Positions 1 through 9,268 of a stretch of DNA of 64,000 bases are shown one piece after another (within the stretch, counting starts at the first letter, position 1; each line of letters begins with the position of its first letter). The notes beneath the pieces are model-generated. The model made no database searches and was not told the origin of the DNA. It worked only from the letters and a program-made list of their open reading frames with translations. The stretch covers positions 78,483,548-78,547,547 of the forward strand of contig CM056726.1 of the NCBI GenBank assembly GCA_029844215.1. The letters are read 5' to 3'. Made by a program: the position numbers and the translations under genes. This stretch comes from Przewalskia tangutica (taxonomy: Eukaryota > Streptophyta > Magnoliopsida > Solanales > Solanaceae).

Positions 1-272
1 ATCCTCGTGCCTCGACCCATAAAACTCGCGCCTACAACTCGTAAAATCCCGTAGCCTCGAACTATCTCGATCTAGGTGAACCATCGTGCATCGAACTGCC
101 GGCCCACCTATCCTCAAGTCGCCACAACCACGCCATTAATCGCCCACCTTTGTAACTCATCTTCTCGCCTGCATCGCGGATCGAGGCTCAGTATCGTGGT
201 CTCGCCACGCTTCTACTCGCAGCTCCTCTCCGCTTGCCTTTCGGGGCCCGGTTGCCACTTTACGCGAGGCAT
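1..272 (-). pseudogene. gag: R1 gag N-terminal fragment, frame-broken
   Basis: The start codon is at 272-270 on the minus strand, about 200 bases after the primer site, the same spacing as in R4 and R5. The first codons read MPRVK and the frame meets a stop after about 20 codons. Further in, the DNA near 1-205 is an inverted match to the plus-strand gag of R2 around 4040-4260, and both resemble R5 gag at 19300-19560. So this is the Gag N-terminal region, a nucleocapsid/capsid polyprotein in the intact family, here interrupted by frameshifts. The plus-strand ORF at 76-372 is a shadow on the other strand. Confidence 0.65.
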
Positions 273-378
273 AATCGTAAAAATGAAGTATGTCGGAGGG
301 TCGATCTTATCACACTCTAAGGCACGATCTCGGAATGAGAAGAAATGGAAACCAATCCTAAATGTCCTATAGCCTCAC

Positions 379-412
379 GATTATAGATGTGGTGCACAAC
401 ACACCGATAATC
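379..412 (-). other. R1 leader hairpin with GTGCAC loop
   Basis: Bases 379-391 pair with 400-412, leaving an 8-base loop (392-399) that contains the self-complementary hexamer GTGCAC. Pairing includes one G-U and one mismatch. It lies between the primer site and gag. Homologous hairpins occur in R4, R5, R6, R8 and R9. It may be an RNA dimerisation or packaging signal, but that role is inference. Confidence 0.6.
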
Positions 413-458
413 AAGACTCTACTAGACACGATGCAGAGACACTTTCCGAGGATTAATC

Positions 459-469
459 GCTCGATACCA
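459..469 (-). other. R1 primer binding site (initiator tRNA-Met type)
   Basis: On the minus strand this reads TGGTATCGAGC, one base short of TGGTATCAGAGC, which complements the 3' end of plant initiator tRNA-Met. It lies 4 bases from the LTR edge, as in the other elements. Confidence 0.75.
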
Positions 470-1129
470 CTTTTGTCACGACCCATTCCTGTCACACCCC
501 AAAATCGGGCGTGGATCGTGCCTTACCCGGGCACCCTAGCGATACAACATCGAGAAAACCGTGAAATAAAAACTTTAAACATGAAATGAGACATGATAAA
601 TAACAAAGCCAACCAAAACGCTTTTCAAGATATACATAAAACCCGAACGCTTTAATCCTTTTACAACCCCGCCACAACAGCTTCTGCACTCTAAGATTTA
701 CAACAACTATGACGGACAGGGGCCCCGCCATACCACGAATGTACAAGAACCTACAACTCGTGGAACACATACCAAAAGATAAGCCTCGAGAAACGGAGCT
801 TCCCAACACGTGAATGTGATCCTATAAGGGATCGACGATCGATGTACTTTTACTGCGGCATGAACGCACTCGGCCCGAGGTCAAGATAACAGTACAGTAT
901 GTGAAATCAGAATATCAGAAATGAAATCATAATAGTCTATATAAGGGAGACATGTATGATGACCAACTACGACATAACATATAACCAGATTACCTCGGAA
1001 GTCGTGACTCACGCCCTCCAAATTATCACTCGTGCCCGTGGAATTTCTTCCTCACTGCCGGCAGTTTATGATATAACAATACCAAGGAGTATACATGAAC
1101 ACCAGGTCCCACCTGTGTCATAAAAACCG

Positions 1130-1420
1130 TACAGGACAAGTACAACTACCGGATCCGACCGTGCCAATAATACAATGCAACCACAAACACGGCCGTCACG
1201 GGCAAGTCAGAGCCGACTACCGGATACCAAGGCCGGTCACGTAGCTGACCGGGGCAAGTACGAGGGCTGACCACCAGGGACCAAGGCCGTATCACGAGAC
1301 TTCGTCACTACACTGAACGGGGCAAGTGCGAGGGCTGACTACCAGATACCAAGGCCGAATCAGTCACGAGACGGGGCAAGTACGAGAGCCGACCACCGTA
1401 CAGGCCGAACGAAGAAACCT
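1130..1420 (-). repeat. R1 LTR minisatellite, about 55-bp units
   Basis: Degenerate units share the words CGGGGCAAGTACGAG and CCAAGGCCG and recur about five times with variable spacing. The same family of repeats occurs, inverted, in R3 at 10770-11105, and a diverged form is present in the R6 LTRs (32200-32610 and 37370-37740). Confidence 0.7.
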
Positions 1421-1500
1421 CAACCAGTCAACCGGCCCTCTATCGAGAGACGCGGTAACACAGAAACACCACATTTGCACAACAAAGGCTATCATCACAA

Positions 1501-1617
1501 GCATAGGCAAGTTTCACCACAACAAGCATAGGCAAGTTTCACCACAACAAGCATAGGCAAGTTTCACCACAACAAGCATAGGCAAGTTTCACCACAACAA
1601 GCATAGGCAAGTTTCAC
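1501..1617 (-). repeat. 25-bp tandem repeat in R1 LTR, 5 copies
   Basis: The word GCATAGGCAAGTTTCACC starts at 1501, 1526, 1551, 1576 and 1601, an exact 25-bp period with nearly identical copies. The same 25-mer is present three times in each R9 LTR (from 55434 and from 60397) and once in the R6 LTRs (near 32770 and 37900), so copy number changes between elements. Confidence 0.9.
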
Positions 1618-3342
1618 ATCACTCAAAGTACCTTCATTTTATGCCAAAGTCCTGTTTTAACTAAAGTACTACGTCGTTAAATTCTTTAAAAGAGATCCAT
1701 TACTTTTATCAAAGTCACCCGATACCGTAGTATTAGAATGGCCACCCACATTCCTTTTCAAAATCAAGTAACAACATTCTTTTCCTAAGTTCCAGTTTGC
1801 CTAGTTTCAATTACTCAAGCTTCTCATTTTCAAATGGTTTCATAGTTCATAAACTTAATCACTTGATTTCTTTTTAGAACAATTGAGTAATATATGTCTC
1901 ACGTGAGAGTAGGTTATTCTTGTTTACAACATTCTTATTACAAAGACCATGATCTAGAAAATGTAATATCATTTTGTCTCATCTTAGTTTCTATGCAGAT
2001 GGAGGTTTCTACTGGTTTTAATACAATTCATCATTATTCAATACATTTTCCTTTATTAACGCCGCAGTGGTGCTGTCGATACACATTCGATTTCCAAATC
2101 AAGAAACATTATCCTTTAAATAAAACCAAGTACTCATTACTCACGAATGAGGTTTCACACAAACATTCACATTTAAAACAAATAAGTTAAGTCTCTTATC
2201 TTATAAGATCAAGTCTCTTAACTTCTAACATCGATAAACCATTTTCTTTACCTCTCTTAAGACATTATACCTAACTCCCCATCAAGCTAGTATAACTCTT
2301 TTAAAACCTTTAAAACCAAGTGTTACTCTCCTTCAAAACGATTTAGAAATCTTTTGAAATACATCAAGTTCTTTATTATAACAAGCCAGTTATAATTCAC
2401 ATTAGTTACCTTTTAAAACCACAAAGTATTTTCTTACCTACATAAAGCTGTTATAACCAACTTCCCATAAAGCCGTTATAACACTTTATGTTTTAAAAAC
2501 AATCAAACACAGCTAACACATGTACGTCTACCGTACTACATAGTTCACACATATCATGCTGGAAGAGATAGGAAGAGGTTCGCATACCTCGCGACGATTA
2601 TCGACTAATAGCAAAACGCTCCGAGTACCTCAAACCGTCGGCTACTCCTTAGTCCAGAAGATTACGTCACACGTAGCACTTCAACCTATAAGGCCACAAG
2701 GCGCTTATTAAAATCTAGATCTTAACGTAGAACATTCTACTGAAAATTCGCGACTCTCCCGCAATCGCAGAATCTCCTCCTCTAACGAGGTCAGCTACCA
2801 AGCCAACCAGGGGGGGGGTTATACATCTTACCCGAACGGGTATAATTCTACTATACAGTAATACTACACAAGTCTACTGTAATACAGTCCTATGTAATTA
2901 CAGTTCAGTTCAGTTCTTTATTCTTCAGGCTTAAGTCAAAAGACATTGCCAACAACTACGTTCAGTTCTATATATAGTATACTTCAACTATATATTTTAA
3001 CAGACATGTAATTTCCAATTACAATAGAAGGTCAAGAATATTTACCTCGATAAGCCCAAAATTATCCGAGTTTAAAGTCGATCCTTAGCAATGTTTCGCT
3101 CCTACTCCGGGTGCTCCAACCCGCTCCAAACAACCCTTAGAAGTTCTAACCAACTTCTCTTAAGTACTTCAACAACGGGTGAAGATTTTCTTAGGGTTTC
3201 GTTTTTGTGGCTATAGGAAGTATAATCGTATTTTCTGGGCTTTTATATAAGTGTAACCTTGGGAAATACTACAAGGTATTTGGGCCAAGGTATTTGGACA
3301 TTACAACAATACTTTGGAGAGTATTTTTATACCACAAGGGGG

Positions 3343-3350
3343 TATTTATA
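3343..3350 (-). promoter_or_regulatory. R1 LTR second TATA box
   Basis: TATTTATA on the plus strand, TATAAATA on the minus strand, about 200 bases downstream of the box at 3541-3548. R2 and R4 LTRs have the same pair of boxes at the same spacing. Either could set the transcript start. Confidence 0.55.
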
Positions 3351-3540
3351 CGAGACAACTAGGCTAGGGGGGGGGGGTACCCCACGGCCACACCACAAAG
3401 GGGAGAGGGGGAGGCTCTCGGCCACAAAGGCCTATCTAGGGAGGGGGGGGCTCTTGGACGAGAGTCAAACAAGAGGGGAGGGGAAGGATAGCAAGACTTG
3501 GAACATATTTGGAATGGATGAAGTCTTCACACTTAGGGGG

Positions 3541-3548
3541 TATTTATA
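3541..3548 (-). promoter_or_regulatory. R1 LTR TATA box
   Basis: TATAAATA on the minus strand followed by runs of C, about 450 bases into the LTR. The equivalent box lies 390-415 bases into the LTRs of R2, R4 and R5, always downstream of a CCATTGGTTGG or similar CCAAT-like word. It is the most likely Pol II core promoter. Confidence 0.7.
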
Positions 3549-3994
3549 GCAAAACCAAAAGCCAACCAATGGCCAAGATCAAGCCATGTGCAAGGCAAGT
3601 GTAAGGCCAAGATCAAGCCAAGTGCACCCTAACCCTACTCCACAAAACACTCCACAAAACAAGCCACAAAACAAGGCACAAAAGAGGGAGCCAATCGGCC
3701 AAGGCCAACCAAGGCCTCTTGGACGCCCAAATCGTCCAAGCCCCCACTTGCTTCCAATGTGAGGGTGACACATGTCACCCTCCCGTTGGTCCGAAATGTT
3801 TCGTCTCTCGGAAAAATCCGCAAAAATTATAAATGACATAGCCGGAATTTTCCCTACGAAAGCTGTGTAAACGTTTCGTCTAAACACGACTCTATACGGG
3901 GGTTGTGCACAAAATTTCGAAACATGCCTAACTTAAGGCTCAAAATTCGTACGTACGCCCACATGTACATACTCTGGAAATACGGGGTATAACA

Positions 3995-5115
3995 CGACGG
4001 CGGGTTTCGCGACGCCGCCAGCACCAGCAGAGTTTAGAGCCGCAGCAGGTCGCCGAGACTACGATACTGAGCCTCCACCCCACACCGAGCCGATGAGAGA
4101 TGGGGTACAAGGAGATGGCGCCATCGCCGTGGTCGTGGGCGATATGAGGATAGTGGATCAGTGATTCACCCGAGCACCCGTAGTTCACCCCGAGCGCATT
4201 TGAGGCTACGTGACTTTGCGGGTTGTAGGCGCCGGTGTTCTATGGATCGAGCCGAGATGACCTCAGAGTTTATCCGAAGCGACTGACGGATCATGAGAGT
4301 GATCGAGCCTCGAGGCGAGTCGGTGGTATTGGTTCGCATCACCGCGTGATCTGCAGCTTGATTGGTTTGATTCGTGAGCTGTCCCGGGAAGAGCATGCAC
4401 TTCCAGATTTGGGACGAGTTCTCGAGGCATTTCTTGCACATTTCTTGCCTCCACAGATGAGAGGGCTCGGCCGATGCATTTTTGACGTTGAGGCGGGGCG
4501 GACGGTTAGAGAGTACAATGTGGAGTTCGACTCATTAGCTCGGTATGTTCCCGCCAGAGTAGCGGATATGGAGGATGAGTACACCGCTACGCCACGGGCC
4601 GACGATTACTTGCGAGGCTTGTACGGGTGTAGCTCTTCACCGCATGGACATTGCCCGCATGCAAGCTCATGCACTAGGATGTGAGGCACGGAGAGGTCGG
4701 CGGAATGGCCGAGATCGCCAAGAGGCCGAGCAGCAGGTCCTTTGGTAACTTTCGAGGCGGACCGCCTCGCCATGAGTTCAGTTATGTACCTCCGCCAAGA
4801 CGAGTGGTCCTCCTCGATCTTGGGGCGTCGTGGTATTCGGGAGCTGGTCAGAGCTCCAGGGCTTCTGGTTCACAGGTATACGTGAGTGCTAGCCATCGGG
4901 ATTCGTGTCCCCCTCAGTGTGCACGATGTGGCAAACATCATCCCGAGAATGTCGTCTTTTACTGGTGCTTGTTTCACCTGCGGCCGTCAGGGCCATGTGA
5001 CGAGAGACTGTGCTTATAGGAGAGGTACCGGCAGCTTGGCGCAGCCTACCGGATCAGTGGCAGGTTCATCGCCTTCTACAGTTATGCGCCCTGCAGGGCA
5101 GACTTATGATTAGAG
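3995..5115 (+). pseudogene. gag: R2 gag (capsid and zinc knuckle), 5' truncated and frameshifted
   Basis: Gag would form the virus-like particle and bind the RNA. The capsid part is readable at 4235-4684, where a stretch around EYNVEFDSLARYVP matches the same place in R5. The zinc knuckle is intact at 4970-5011: CFTCGRQGHVTRDC, the exact C-x2-C-x4-H-x4-C pattern. Just before it is the CARCGKHHP motif that precedes the knuckle in Tekay-type Gags. The reading frame ends with TAG at 5113-5115, and R4 gag stops at the matching place. The frame shifts at least twice between capsid and knuckle, so no full product is made from this sequence. The 5' part is cut off by R1. Confidence 0.75.
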
Positions 5116-6092
5116 TGGAGCGGTAGCTTCAGGTATATCCTTAACCCTCTAGAGGCTTGTATGTTTTGATGTTATGTTAATGTGTTAAGTGTTATGTTCG
5201 GATAGCTTTGTGCTAAAATGTGATTTAGGAACCTGGTTGGGGAAAAAGGGTAAGCCTGGGGGGTGAGAAAATGATGAACCTTAGAATATTACAGTTGAGA
5301 CCTTAGATGTAAGGCCGTCTTGAGTACAAGATTTTGCGAGTGATCCTTGTCAGAGTGCATTTTATGCCTAGAATATATTGTGTGATAAGTCCCTGGGTTG
5401 GGTAAATGAAAGTGGTATCTTTCATGATGTGATTTAGCAAGGTTGTTCCGGATCGAGAAACGAGAGAGTCGGCGTGACAGAGGCTCGGGTTGAGGACGTG
5501 TTGCGTGTCAACCCGTAGCCCGGAATGAGGTGGGGTCAGCTCTGGGTGGTCCCGCCAGGCGGTAGGGTCCCGAGGGTGCTAGGCCCATGTTTAGATGACC
5601 ATCGTCGGCGTGCGTGGATATGTTCGACTGGCGGATCGTGAAGGCCGGAAGTGGCCTTAAGGAAGATTGAGGCTAGTAAGATAACCAAGTTGGAGGTGGT
5701 GACTCCAAGGTTTGGAGAACTGAAGCGATGACTGAAGTGTGGTACGTATACTGGAAGAGTTCAAGAGTTCGAGAAGAGTACGACGAGTAAGGGTAGAGGC
5801 GAGCATGTATTGCGAGCATAGATATGATCATTTCTTGTAAAGGGAGAAGGTGCGAAGGATGTATATTTTAGACCTCAGGAATCGCATGCAGTCCGGTACC
5901 ATTGGTTGGGTCGCCGGAGTGACACTAGAACCTCGCGGCAAAGTGACAAAAGTTTGTGATGTTAGAGGTGTTTCCTCGTGGACTTGGATGTAAGTATTTG
6001 CGCAGTGTTTTACGTGGCGGTGTGGCAGATTGTTCTCGTAAGTATAGTAGTGAAGACTATCTTGGCGCATGTTTGTTTTGAGGCTTAGAAGG
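5116..6092 (+). other. R2 noncoding internal region with shared non-autonomous module
   Basis: No coding remnant of pol is visible. Bases about 5485-5670 match the same-placed DNA in R4 (26530-26690), R8 (inverted, near 47040-47260), R9 (inverted, near 58360-58560) and R6 (inverted, 35350-35560 and 54040-54211). The core is an inverted repeat, here decayed (GCGTGTCAACCCGT at 5503-5516). Short ORFs here look random. Confidence 0.7.
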
Positions 6093-6126
6093 AACATTCG
6101 GACGAATGTTTCTAAGGAGGAGAGAA
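6093..6126 (+). other. R2 palindrome plus polypurine tract
   Basis: Arms AACATTCG and CGAATGTT (6093-6110) form an inverted repeat; the purine run AAGGAGGAGAGAA then leads directly into the LTR at 6127. The purine run should prime plus-strand DNA synthesis. The same palindrome precedes the tract in R4, R5, R6, R8 and R9. Confidence 0.8.
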
Positions 6127-6519
6127 TGTTATACCCGTATTTCCGAGTATATGCGTGGCGCGTCGTATTATAATTTGAGCCTTAAAAGTTGGCTAGTTTC
6201 AAATTTGTACACAACACCCGATTAGAGTCATTTTTTAACGAACGTTTCACGACTTTCGTAGGAAAATTCGCTATGTCATTTATAATTTTTGCGGATTTTT
6301 CCGAGAGGCGAAACATTTTGGACCAACGAGAGGCGACACTTGTCACCCTCTAATTGAGCACTGAGGCGTCCTCTTGGACGATTTGGCCTTGGCTTTTTAG
6401 TCAAGGGTTAGGTAGGATATTTTGGTGGTAGATGGATAAGGTGTACTTGGCTTAATCTTAGCCTTACACTTGCCTAACACTTGGATGGATCTTGGCCATT
6501 GGTTGGCCTTCACTTGACC

Positions 6520-6527
6520 TATAAATA
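6520..6527 (+). promoter_or_regulatory. R2 LTR TATA box (second box at 6717-6724)
   Basis: TATAAATACCCC, 393 bases into the LTR, preceded by CCATTGGTTGG at about 6497. A second TATAAATACCCC lies 197 bases further on. The paired boxes are shared with R1 and R4. Confidence 0.7.
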
Positions 6528-8354
6528 CCCCTCTAGTTGAAGACTTTCTTCATCCAAAAACTTGAGCAATCTAACTAAGTCTCAAAATACTCCCTCTCCC
6601 TTGAGCTTTCGTCCACCACACCCCCCTCCCCCTTTGAGAGCCCTTGGCCGAGAGCCACCTCCCTCCCCTTTGTGGTGTTTTGCCGTGGGGTACCCCCCCC
6701 TAGCCTAGTTGTCTCGTATAAATACCCCCTTTTGTGGTATAGAAATACTCTCCAAGTATTGTTATAATGCCCAAATACCTTGGCCCAAATACCTTGTAGT
6801 TTTCCCAAGGTTACACTTTTACAAGCCCAGAAAATACTATTATACTTCCCTCAGTCACAAAAACGAAACCCTAAGTAAATCTTCACCCGTAGTTGAAGTC
6901 ATAAGTAGAAGTTGGTTAGAACTTCTAAGGGTTGGTTGAACCGATTGGAGCGCCCGGAGTAGGAGCTAAACGTTGTTCAGGATCGACATATAACTTGGAT
7001 AATTTTGGGCTTAACGAGGTAAACACTCTTGACCTTCTGTTGTAATTGGAAATTACATGTTGTAGGAGTATATAGTTAAGTATACTATATATGTAATCAA
7101 CATAGTTGTGCGCAATGTCTTTTGACTTAAGCTGAATTTAAAAGTGAGTGAATCGTAATTACATAGATCAGACATCAGAGACTTGTGTAGCATTACTGTG
7201 TAGTAGAATTGTACACGTCCGGTTAGACGTGTTAACCCCCCCCCCTGGTTGGCTTGGTAGCCGGCCTCGGTAGAGGAGGAGATTTACGCTGTTGCGGGGG
7301 GGGAGGTGCTGCCGAATTTTCTGTAGAATATTCTACATTGAGATCTAGGATGTTAATAGGCGCCGCAGGCCTCTATAGGTTGAAGTACTACGTATGGCGT
7401 GATCTACTTGGCTTAAGGAGTAGCCGACGGTTTGAGGTACTTGGAGCGTTTTGCTATTAGTCGATAATTGTCGCGAGGTATGTGAACCTCTTCCTATCTT
7501 TTCTAGCATGATATGTGTGAGTTATGTAGTACGGTGACGCGTACGTGTTAAGCGTATTTGGTTGTTTTAAAACAATAAGTGTTATACTAGCTTTATGGGA
7601 AGTTAGGTATAACGTCTTAAGGGTGGTAAAATGAATGGTTTATTAATTTCAAAAGTTAAGAGATTGGATCTTATAAATAAGAGACTTAACTTAAATGAAT
7701 TAATATGGATTTTGTGAAACCTCATTCGTGAGTAATGAGTACTTGGTTTTAAAAGGAATAACGTTTCTTGATTTTGGAAATCGAATGTGTATCAATAAAC
7801 CACGGCGTTAATAAAGAAAAATGTAATGAATAACTAAGTATTATTAAAACCAAGAGAAACTTCCATCCGCAGAAGCTAAGATGAGACAAAATGACATTTC
7901 TTAGATCATGGCTGCTTAATAAGATTGATTATAAACAAGAATAACCTACTCACTTATAAGACATAGGTTTCTCAAAACGTTTAAAGGAGAATTATGTTTT
8001 AAAGGATTTAAAACTATGAACTACGAAACCTTTTCTAAAATGAGAAACTTGAGGATTTGAAATTAGGCAAACTTGAACGTTTGGAAAATAAGGTTGTTAC
8101 TTGATTTTACAAAGGAAAGCATTTTGGTTTACTTAACAATGTTAATCACTCTAATTTTATACTACGTATCGGGTGACCTTTGTAAAAGAAATGGATCTTA
8201 AAAGGAATTTATCGGACGTAGTACTTTAAGGTTAAAAATCCGGACTTTGACATAAAATGAAAGTACCTTGAGTTGTGTGTAACTTGCTTATGCTTGTTGT
8301 TATGAAACTTGACCATGTTACGTGTGATAGCCTTGTTGTGCAAGTATTGTGTTC

Positions 8355-8600
8355 TACTCGATTCACGGTTCATCCGAATGTATTTCACTTGATTACGGTT
8401 CATCCGAATGTATTTCACTTGATTACGGTTCATCCGAATGTATTTCACTGACACGGTTCATCCGAATGTATTTCACTGACACGGTTCATCCGAATGTATT
8501 TCACTTGACTCACGGTTCATCCGGAATGTATTTCACTCGACTACGGTTCATCCGGAATGTATTTGATCGACTACGGTTCACGGGATGAGCCGAATGTATT
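8355..8600 (+). repeat. R2 LTR minisatellite, about 30-bp units, 8 or so copies
   Basis: The unit contains CGGTTCATCCGAATGTATTTCACT and recurs with 26-32 base spacing; later copies read CCGGAATG. It lies between the same two conserved LTR blocks that flank unrelated minisatellites in other subfamilies. It is unlike a CRISPR because the copies are contiguous with no unique spacers. Confidence 0.9.
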
Positions 8601-9268
8601 CCACACGTTTCTATATTGGGTCCATAAGATGGGCCGAGACCGTTATACGTATCACATGATTTGTACCTAGATCACGGCGGTGAGGAAGGAGTTCCACGGC
8701 ATGAGGATGACTTTGTGGCGTGAGTCCACGACTTGACATGATCGCTCTTATGTTGTGAATCGTAGTTTGGTTATCATACATGTCTCTGCTTTATAGACTA
8801 TTATGATTTCATTTACGTGATTTTACGCCACATACTTGGTACTGTTATCTCGACCTCCTTCGGGCCGCGTCATGCCGCATGTAAAAGGTACATCGACTGT
8901 CGATCCCCGCTTATAGGATTACATTTCAGCGTGTTGGGAAGCTCCATTCCTTCGGAGGCTTATCTTTTGGTATGTTACCCTGAGTCTGTAGATTCTTATA
9001 CATTCAGGGGTATGGCGGGGCCCTGTCCCATCATAGCTGTTGTAAAAATCTTAGAGGTCTGTAGCATCGTAAGCGTGGTTTGTAAAAAGGATAACTGTTC
9101 GGGTATTTATGTATACATGATGAAGGCAACTGTTTTGGTTGGCCTGTTTATTTATCTTTTCTCTTAATTCATGTTCATGTTTTTATTTCCGCTGATTTTC
9201 TCTGATGTTGTATCACTAGGGTGCCCGGGGTAAGGCACCAGTCACGGGCACGGGTTCGGGTCGTGACA

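Larger units (their letters stand above)
1..3994 (-). mobile_element. R1: Ty3/gypsy element, 5' end only, runs off left edge
   Basis: Reading on the minus strand from 3994 down, this has a 3.5-kb LTR (3994-474), a primer site for initiator tRNA-Met, a leader hairpin, and the start of gag, which leaves the window at base 1. The right edge ends in GGGGTATAACA, the inverse of the TGTTATACCCC LTR start seen in R2, R4 and R5. It abuts plus-strand gag sequence of R2 at 3995, so R1 most simply is an insertion into R2 gag. The expected target duplication is CGACG (3995-3999), but its partner would lie outside the window and is unverified. Its 3' half and 3' LTR cannot be seen. Confidence 0.8.
474..3994 (-). 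repeat. R1 5' LTR, about 3.5 kb
   Basis: The LTR runs from GGGGTATAACA (3994 side, U3 start) to TGTCACG (474 side, U5 end). Going along the minus strand it holds: the conserved block near 3780-3870; a near-perfect inverted repeat at 3761-3782 with a CA centre; TATA boxes at 3541-3548 and 3343-3350; an AT inverted repeat near 3007-3023; a 25-bp tandem repeat at 1501-1617; and a degenerate repeat of roughly 55 bp at 1130-1420. The U5 end is odd: TGTCACGACCC at 474 is followed 16 bases on by a second terminus, TGTCACACCCC at 490. No gene is seen inside. Confidence 0.8.
3995..9268 (+). mobile_element. R2: non-autonomous Ty3/gypsy element, 5' end off window
   Basis: R2 consists of gag remnants (3995-5115), about 1 kb of noncoding internal DNA, a polypurine tract and a 3' LTR (6127-9268). 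There is no protease, reverse transcriptase or integrase between gag and the polypurine tract, so it is a pol-less derivative. Its 5' LTR, primer site and Gag start must lie left of R1, which interrupts it at 3994/3995. On the right it ends in TCGTGACA at 9268 and is followed by CTAAA inside another LTR (R3), the likely but untested target duplication. Confidence 0.75.
6127..9268 (+). repeat. R2 3' LTR, about 3.1 kb
   Basis: It starts TGTTATACCCGTA and ends GGGTCGTGACA. In order it shows the conserved U3 block with GATTTTTCCGAGAGGCGAAAC near 6295-6320, the GCGACA/TGTCAC inverted repeat near 6333-6350, TATA boxes at 6520-6527 and 6717-6724, an AT inverted repeat near 7041-7057, a 30-bp minisatellite at 8355-8600, and the U5 end with a short hairpin near 9215-9245. 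ORFs inside (for example 7254-7460 and 8817-9167) coincide with conserved LTR DNA and have no recognisable domain. Confidence 0.85.

Noticed and set aside
1..4260. Inverted pair of gag segments (1-205 minus, 4040-4260 plus) as a possible hairpin-forming inverted duplication
   Set aside because: Explained more simply by R1 (minus) inserted in R2 (plus); both are members of one family and so share gag.
7254..7460. 68-codon ORF as a small host protein
   Set aside because: It overlaps conserved LTR DNA and its frame is broken in sister LTRs.
8355..8600. Regular direct repeats resembling a CRISPR array
   Set aside because: The units are contiguous and near-identical with no unique spacers, lie within a plant LTR, and have no cas genes; they are a minisatellite.
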